Shown: positions 57,497 through 64,000 of the stretch, one piece after another
How positions within the stretch are numbered: the first letter of the stretch is position 1
How the letters are laid out: each line of letters opens with the position of its first letter
Origin: Epiperipatus broadwayi
Taxonomy: Eukaryota > Onychophora > Udeonychophora > Euonychophora > Peripatidae
DNA: 64,000 bases
Reading direction: 5' to 3'
Assembly: GCA_028023455.1 (NCBI GenBank)
Contig: JAQFVV010000112.1
Coordinates: 1,178,001 to 1,242,000 of the forward strand
Position numbers and translations under genes: made by a program
Notes under the pieces: model-generated
Databases searched by the model: none
Seen by the model: only the letters and a program-made list of their open reading frames with translations
Told to the model about the DNA's origin: nothing

Positions 57497-59925
57497 AAAT
57501 TTAGTAGAAATTTTTAATTATAGAATTAATTAATAATCAATAAAAATAATGTGGGATCTCGATGGAAAGCTCTTTTAAAGAATTATTATTTTGTTTCACT
57601 ATCTCCTACATAGCAGCTAATTCCCATTCAGAATCCTGGATTTAAGATTAGGTTGCTATGCATTATTTATTTTTTATTAAAAACGTCCATTTTTTTTTTC
57701 TTTCGTAGAGATTTCCACGAGGGGGACAATTTTTAACAAAACGACATGGTATTTGTAAAAATGTGAATAAATAATTTGTAAAACAATAGCAATCAACCAT
57801 TAACAATTTAGATATAATTAGATTGGCAAGTCAATCATTCAGGAATACTGAAGGGGGGGATCCAAACAGTATAAAAAGTCAACCCGTCCTTAAGGAGGGG
57901 CTCTTCATCATCAGTCTATCTAGAGGAACATTGTCAGGTTAAATTATCAATTTTTTAATACTAAAATTTTAAGTCTTAACATTTTTTTCTGGTTCTTTTT
58001 CTGAATGAGAATCTTTGTCAAAAATTTATTAATATTGTAAGAAATGATCAGTGAATAAATTTTTATATTGGGCATGTACTTGTTTCTCCTGAAGTTAACC
58101 AATTTTATGATTTCTTTCCATACAATTGTAAGCAATTTTGGCAATCTGCAAATAATGAAGCTTAAACTGCAGAGAAAACTTTGAGGAAAATTGAGGAAAC
58201 ACTGTATTTTATGAATTTGTATTTCAAACTTGTATTTATTAAAATGATTGCATCTGATTATTTGTATTATCAAAAATTTCGAAAGAAGATAATTTTTAAT
58301 TTTATTAAAAATAAGTGTGGGACTGAATTCCAATGCTAATGTTGTATGCTAAACCCTATTTGAAATACTTATGGTATCATTGTGAATTAAAGTAACCATT
58401 CATCAATGAAAAGAAATTACCAATAAAGGAAAAGAAATATAATTAGTAACTAACTAAAGATGCTACCAACCTATAACAAAATTAAAGGAATATTTTGAGA
58501 ATTTATGGCAAAATATGTGGATAAATGGACTTCTCTTAGTGAAGCTACATTAAACCAACATATACGTCTCAACAGAAAGCTGATTATCTTCCACTATGAA
58601 ACATAATCTAATGCAAAGAACCCAAAATGAATAAAGAATCTAATATGAAATGAAAATTTATTGCATTCAATTGTAAGGATTACCCATATCTAAAAGTGAT
58701 TTAATAAAAAAACAAAGAAAAATGGATTATGTGCTAAAACTTCGAACAGAAATAATAAACCTCAAGGATTAATTTACTAAAATTTATTAGAGTTTTCTAA
58801 TGGATTATGTAGAACAAAACAAAATAAAATAAAACAAAACTAAATGAGATTTGCCGCCACAGCAAGATATGTAAGAAAGATCCAGAGGATGACTTAGGAG
58901 AACTGTTTAAGTATTATTTTATTATTATTTTTCTAATATTAAATTTAAATAGATTAGCAAAAGAGCAATCATATGTCTAAATTTGAATTCAACTTATATT
59001 AAAAGTTTTTATTAATTGAGTTTATAAAAATTTTGAAATATGCCTTATTCAAATATTAAATTGATACTTTATCCTTAATTAAAAGAGTGAGAGATATAAG
59101 TAAGAACGTTTATTATACAAAATGTTTTTAAAAGATCAGGTATTATTATTAAATATTTACACATATAGATATTATGTTTTAAGATGGAATGCATGTTGTG
59201 ATAAAATGCAATAACTATGTTTCAAAAGTGCAGAAAGATGATTTTGCAAATGATATGTATTTTTTATTTTATTATTATTATTATTATCATAAAAGTTTAA
59301 GTAAGTTTGATGTAAGCTGATTTATGCTTAGAAAATTGTTGGCTCGTGTGTCAATGCAATATTTTGTAGAGGTAGTTTAAGTGTAAAATTTTATATGTGT
59401 ACAAATTAGTGTGAGACCCTTGTATTTGTGGTTGGTTAAAGAATCACCACCTAGCTAGTGAAGTTGTAGCTTAGCTCTCTCACTAAGATATTTAGTAAAA
59501 TTTTTATGAAGTATTTAGAATTAGTGGATGAGTTTTCCCACTGTTATTTCTGCACCATAAGATGATTTCTTTATTGATACCCAGAGGGTGTTAGGCATAC
59601 CCATGCATCCCTGTAGGACTATCAATGAATCCTAGCTTATCTTAGCCTTAATGAAAAGGTATTTTTCTCTTATTTGGGTCTTTGCCAACCCTCATGTTAA
59701 TGCGACTTTGTTGCCTTCGGGTGTACTAATTTAAAGCACAGGAAAGAATAAGTTATGAATGTTGTTTATAGGTCATAAAATTAATTTGATATTATTGATG
59801 AGTGTGAATTAAATGTGTGATTTATTGTACTAAGATATTGCATTATTTAAATGCTTTATTTCGCTAATAAGAGTCAAGAATAATGATTTGGTTAAATATT
59901 GAATTTAAGAATTCAAACCCAGGAA
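57497..59925. other. AT-rich DNA with a small GC-richer patch
   Basis: The patch 57835-57935 contains GGGGGGGATCC and AACCCGTCCTTAAGGAGGGG, with a minus-strand CTGATGATGAAGAGCCCC. It resembles part of a repeat but was not identified. (ATT)n near 59268. No gene. Confidence 0.4.
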
Positions 59926-59927
59926 GT

Positions 59928-60000
59928 AGCAATGGTAAGCAGTGCGTATTCAAAGTTATATGTACAACCAGCTGAGAGCTTCGCTGGAATGATAAGCCAA
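59928..60000 (-). repeat. tRNA-derived SINE relic
   Basis: On the minus strand AGCTCTCAGCTGGTTGTAC is a good A-box region, and GGGTTTGAATTC about 45 bases on is a near-consensus B box. Confidence 0.5.
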
Positions 60001-61925
60001 TTGAAGTATTATTGTAGGGACATTAGTATATGATTTGTATGCATGTAAAAGAATGTTCGATCTGAGTATCAATTCTTAAACACTTGAATAGTAGTTTAAT
60101 TAACGAGAGGATAAGCAATGCATAAAACATCTTCAATTTAAAGCATATAGTTGAGGCATATTAAGTTAAACTAATTAGTGTAAATTACTAGCTCCTTATT
60201 ATATGGAGAGTTGTCTTCATAAACAATATGTTTAGTCATAAAATAAATCATTTATTTGAAATCATAAAAATATAGTGAGAAATTTGATAGTTATTATATC
60301 TCACTATTAAGAATTGTTAAAGTAAATAGTATAAACATTTTTCTATTCCATAGCAATTATAAACCCCAGTTCAGTAAGAATTAAATAATAGTTGTTATTT
60401 TATAATGTAGCAAGATCAGCTATTTATTTCTATAATTTTTTTTTACATACGGTTGAAGAACATGGGAAAGCTATGAGGAACCTTGTCAATAATGTAGATA
60501 TATAATAAAATTATTGTTTTAAAATAAACTTTTGTCTACGTCTCACTGTTTTGTGATCTAATAAATTCTAAAAATCCCAATCATGCACCGATACATTATA
60601 GCTTAAATTTGAAATATGATTTACTTATTAAATCATACCAGGTAAAATTTATTTAAAAGATTATTTTATACAATTATTTGAATACTGCAGAATGCAAATA
60701 ACAATTGAAGAATGTTAGTAGAATAATTCAGCACATTTAGATTAAAGATTTATAATATGAGGTAAGATTATTGTGTGATATAGAGTGCGGTGAGTGGACA
60801 TAAAATCCTTTATCCATCCGCTGTATTCAAATACCTTCCCAGGTGAACTTGTTAATATTTTTTTTTGAATTATCAAAGTGTTTATAATATGTTATTTTCA
60901 AAATTTATATTTAGAAAAACTTATTGGAAATTTAGAATAAATGAACATTGGCTATGTTAGATTCAGCCAAGGTCAACTATGGATGCAATCACTGGGATAG
61001 TATTTATTTATCACCAATAATTTGTAACAGATTGTATAGACTTTCATGCCTTACTATTCTAAAGCCCTGAAGAAAGATTATCATAGGGGAAAAGAGAGCT
61101 AGCAAGATGGAAATTTTAGAATGAAATGAAATAGTAATACAGATAATCTATAAATGTGAGTGTGATGGAGGAATGGATTGGGAGGATGATAATGGGCATA
61201 GAAATATTTTAATTCTTCTAAAAGTTTAATTGTGACTTTGATGGTAAATGGATGGGAGTGTGCTGAGAGATGTAAAGTACAGTGGGGAGTTGAGCTTAAA
61301 TTTTCCTCCTCTCCAATAAATATAAAAGTTTATGAGATTATTAGTCTTATTTGTAATAACTTTATTCGTTCATTGATTATTTATTAACCCATTCATTAGA
61401 TATTGTTGTAAATTATTAGATAAATTATTGATAAATAATGATTGGCATAAGTAAGTTTTATTAAGGTTATAATTTGACATCCTTGTAATTATTGTTACTG
61501 ATATGCTGTGTCCCATTGTTGTTGATCCTGAGGTGGTCCGCTCCCAAGATGCGTGCATTCTGTTTATTAGTGTGTTCTTTTAGTCATTTCAGTTAGGTTA
61601 TAATATATATTATGCAGTTGCAAAAATTGTCTAAGAGGCACACAGAGAATTCAAATTTTACACATTTTAATGATGAGTGCATTTGCTTAGTTTCCCCCCT
61701 ATATTATTAGTTATCAATGTTGAATATAGTGTTAATCTGCATTTTCAGATCATATGATGTGGGTGACACAAACACAACATTCTTGTTTTCATTCCATAAA
61801 TAAATTTGAAAAGAGGAAGGCATTATAAAAGATATTGATCTATATGACTATTGAATTATTAAACTTTGTTACCAAGGATAACAATATTATAATTAATAGC
61901 TAGCTGTCTATCTATTTACATATGT
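60001..61925. other. AT-rich DNA, nothing recognised
   Basis: No supported feature. Confidence 0.5.
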
Positions 61926-61929
61926 CTTG

Positions 61930-62010
61930 TGAAGTTTAGCACAGTGGTAATATCTATAGTATTGGGAGCTAAATGTTTCTACATCAGAATTCAATCCGTC
62001 TTTTTCCATT
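61930..62010 (+). repeat. tRNA-derived SINE relic
   Basis: TTTAGCACAGTGGTAATA is an A-box-like sequence; GAATTCAATCC about 50 bases on is a B-box-like sequence. Confidence 0.45.
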
Positions 62011-62204
62011 TGAAGGTCACATACTCTCTCAAACAATTAACCATTTGAGCATTTACTTATTTATTTATTTTTTGTAAAATATTGTACAAGTCAGCTAGAT
62101 AACTTCTAAAATGTTAACTGAAATTATTTTATTTTTCATCATGATTGAATTTTTCATGTTCTTTATTTTAGCAATAATAATAATAATTGAATAGCTTATT
62201 GTAC

Positions 62205-62320
62205 AGGTGTGTATAAGAAATTTGTGCACCAGAAGTGACCAAATTGGGTGTGATCTCTGGATCTTAGGCTCCACAATCTATCTCATTCTACTGTTGCACC
62301 AAATTATGCAGGGTTTTTAT
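62205..62320 (-). repeat. tRNA-like repeat relic
   Basis: On the minus strand TTTGGTGCAACAGTAGAATG resembles the A box of the 8556 family (GTGCAGTCAGTAGAGCG). CCTAAGATCCAGAG and GGTCACTTCTGG follow. Confidence 0.35.
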
Positions 62321-62576
62321 CTCGATGATTAAGCATGCTTAAATTGCTTCTACAAATACTTAATTGCTAATCATAACTAAACAATATAAATAAGGCTGTG
62401 AAATTATTAGATCAATGATAAATTTTAAAATTTTGATTTAACTTTGTATTAAGAAAGATTAATTTGTGTGTAATAATAATAAAATCTGTACACATATTGA
62501 TATATCAGTTCTCCAGAAAGTCAATTTCAAGCTGTAAATTGTTCATAGTAAAAAATGTAATATTTATTTAGATTAA
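62321..62576. other. AT-rich DNA
   Basis: No supported feature. Confidence 0.4.
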
Positions 62577-62625
62577 ACTTGGAAGAGACCTTCATTCTGC
62601 AATGGACCGAATGATTTGAAATAGT
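62577..62625 (+). repeat. LINE 3' tail
   Basis: AACTTGGAAGAGACCTTCAT then TCTGCAATGGACCGAATGAT matches the coding end of the LINE relic at 29,970-30,010. Confidence 0.5.
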
Positions 62626-62879
62626 GATGTTGATCAATATTTAGTAAAAGAATCAATGCATGTGTAATAGTTTCATTGTTTTATTTTCATATGGAGAAAA
62701 TTTGTTTCATATACCAGGGCATGCCACTATTACTTTGACTTTATAGAACAGATTCTTTCTGAATTAAAAGTCTCAATAAGAAATTGAAAAGTTTGGAAAT
62801 CTTTTTCAAAGACTGGGGTCTTATTTCTAATTCAACAAAGATACTACAGTCAAGTTTACACTTAAACTGCAGGGGTCAT

Positions 62880-63390
62880 TTTGTTATCTGAATATAATCT
62901 TTTGCAGTACCAGTGAAAAACAACCCTATTTAGGAATATCTTGGACCATAGCCTATCTTATTTTCCTCATTTATCTAAAAGTTAGATCTAAAATAATTAC
63001 TAGGAATAACCTTGGAAAATTGGATAGTTCTATTTGGAATTGTAATACAAGTACTTTATAGTCAGGTTCTTTATCTGTAACATATTCCATTGGTGAATCG
63101 TGTGTCTCTGACTAATGGAAAGCTCCTGTACTAAATTTCTGGATATTCAATTAAATGTTACTGTGAGAATTATTACTCCAACACTCAAGTCTATTCCTTT
63201 TCCTGTTCTTTCACATATATCTCTACTAAATATCAGAAGAAAAGTTGTCTTAAGGAAAATATATGAAAAGTTATTAAGCAGATCGGACTTACCAATAATT
63301 CCAGATGCAGTTTTACTATATAAGATTTATCTCAAAACAAGATCCCCTTTTTGGAAGTTCAACAAGGAATCTACAACTGAAGAATTATGA
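62880..63390 (+). pseudogene. Non-LTR (Jockey/CR1-like) RT C-terminal relic
   Basis: Two frames together show the region after the RT domain. The first (from 62999) reads NNLGKLDSSIWNCNTSTL, stop, then SVTYSIGESCVS, with internal stops. The second (63115-63390) reads LDIQLNVTVRIITPTLKS, PVLSHISLLNIRRK, SDLPIIPDA and SRSPFWKFNKES. The order x-D-x-Q-L-N-x-T-x-R-I-I ... L-S-H-I ... I-R-R ... L-P-I ... S-R-x-P-x-W is the familiar tail of Jockey/CR1-group ORF2 proteins. Broken by stops and one shift. Confidence 0.65.
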
Positions 63391-64000
63391 CATGAAACAT
63401 GAAATTCTTGTGAAGTTTAAAATAGTTTTTTTTTTCTAGATCCAACAGTAAAATTATCTACATTTGATCTTCCCAGATGTTAACAGATTCAAGACAACCT
63501 TTAATAATTATATTCATCTGCTTCATAAATAATATTGTGTACTATTTATAACAAAGTATTCATACTAAACTTCTGTATGCTCAATTAAATATTTCCATTA
63601 GAAATATTATGGCACACTGAAGTCTACACTTTTGTATTCTTTCATATATTCCTTCCCCAGATTTTAGAGAAATTGTCTCACAAAATGTGAAATAAAAGAT
63701 AGTTAAGCAGATCGGATTTATTAATAATGCCAAGATTTAGTTTTATCATCTGAGTTTCATCTCCAATCAAGAATCTGCAATTGATGAATTATGTCATAAA
63801 ATACGAAATTTTTATCAAGTTCCAAGCACTTTTTTTTCCCGGATCCAACAATAAAGTTAGCTGAATTTGATGTTTCTAGACATGACTAGGGTCTCATCAA
63901 TTCATACAAAGCAACCCATGATTGTTGCCCTCATTTGATTCATAAGTATAATATTGTGATTCTATTTGATGAAAAAATTCCAATTTTAAACTTCTGTATG
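63139..64000 (+). repeat. Tandem copies of the LINE tail, about 421-434 bp period
   Basis: CTGGATATTCAATTAAAT (63139), CTGTATGCTCAATTAAAT (63573) and CTGTATG at the window edge (63994) start successive copies. Copy two keeps AGTTAAGCAGATCGGATTTA and CGGATCCAACA, matching TTAAGCAGATCGGACTTACC and TAGATCCAACA of copy one. The array continues beyond the window. Confidence 0.75.

Noticed and set aside
57835-57935. GC-rich patch as a ribozyme or gene
   Set aside because: Minus-strand CTGATGA is not followed by GAAA, and no frame or known repeat could be identified.
57947-58333. Minus-strand open frame of 128 codons
   Set aside because: Lys/Ile/Asn-rich low-complexity composition and no recognised domain; probably chance.
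63370-63410. CTGAAGA ... GAAA in the LINE tail as a hammerhead
   Set aside because: The stretch is explained as LINE coding sequence, stem III cannot form, and copy two does not preserve the core.
1-64000. CRISPR arrays, bacterial operons, ribosome binding sites
   Set aside because: Repeat structure, transposon types, splice signal and CpG pattern are eukaryotic; no short regularly spaced repeats with unique spacers.

Overview
AT-rich (roughly 27-30% GC by eye), gene-poor animal DNA, most likely from an invertebrate. No complete host gene can be called, so the phylum stays open (mollusc or chelicerate would both fit). Almost every segment that can be interpreted is a mobile element or a relic of one. 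CpG is strongly depleted across the window, about 3-6 per kb, except at about 10.68-12.06 kb, where it sits near the expected level. That island holds one plausible first coding exon with a consensus splice donor.

The most interesting content is a set of hammerhead-ribozyme motifs. On the minus strand at 32.7-34.65 kb there is a broken tandem array of about 330-374 bp units. Each unit carries a type I hammerhead layout: long stem I with an internal loop, CUGANGA, a small stem II, GAAA, a very short palindromic stem III, and a GUC-type cleavage position. Dispersed relatives lie at 12.4, 19.9, 23.0, 28.7, 32.2, 40.8, 41.7 and 42.05 kb. Different copies have different stem I and stem III sequences that still pair. 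This is the organisation described for metazoan retrozymes, which are thought to depend on Penelope-like elements. A Penelope-like GIY-YIG endonuclease relic is present at 14.4-15.7 kb as a head-to-head inverted repeat of about 610 bp per arm. Two of the canonical-stem-II hammerhead relics lie close to tRNA-like SINE sequences.

Layout: 0-10 kb holds AT-rich sequence, two hAT elements with 8-bp target duplications (4.26-4.75 and 5.13-5.49 kb), tRNA-derived SINE relics and a foldback element. The CpG island with the candidate first exon spans 10.7-12 kb. A hammerhead relic plus tRNA-like SINE is at 12.4-12.6 kb and the Penelope inverted repeat at 14.4-15.7 kb. From 17 to 31 kb come a foldback MITE, a third hAT MITE at 20.2 kb, LINE 3' tails, a long hairpin and diverged tandem repeats. 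The ribozyme array is at 32.7-34.65 kb, a tRNA-Gly-like retroposed element at 37.0 kb and another foldback element at 37.5-37.9 kb. Mirrored LINE relics lie at 43.4-44.9 and 46.3-47.3 kb.

A nearly complete minus-strand Ty3/gypsy LTR retrotransposon occupies 48,256-56,684. It has two LTRs of about 1.9 kb differing at roughly 2% of positions, a 6-bp target duplication, gag, and a broken pol (protease, RT, RNase H, integrase, GPY/F). After it come AT-rich sequence, more SINE and LINE remnants, and at 62.9-64 kb a non-LTR RT C-terminal relic in tandem copies of about 430 bp. Most short open frames here are chance frames in AT-rich DNA and are not annotated.
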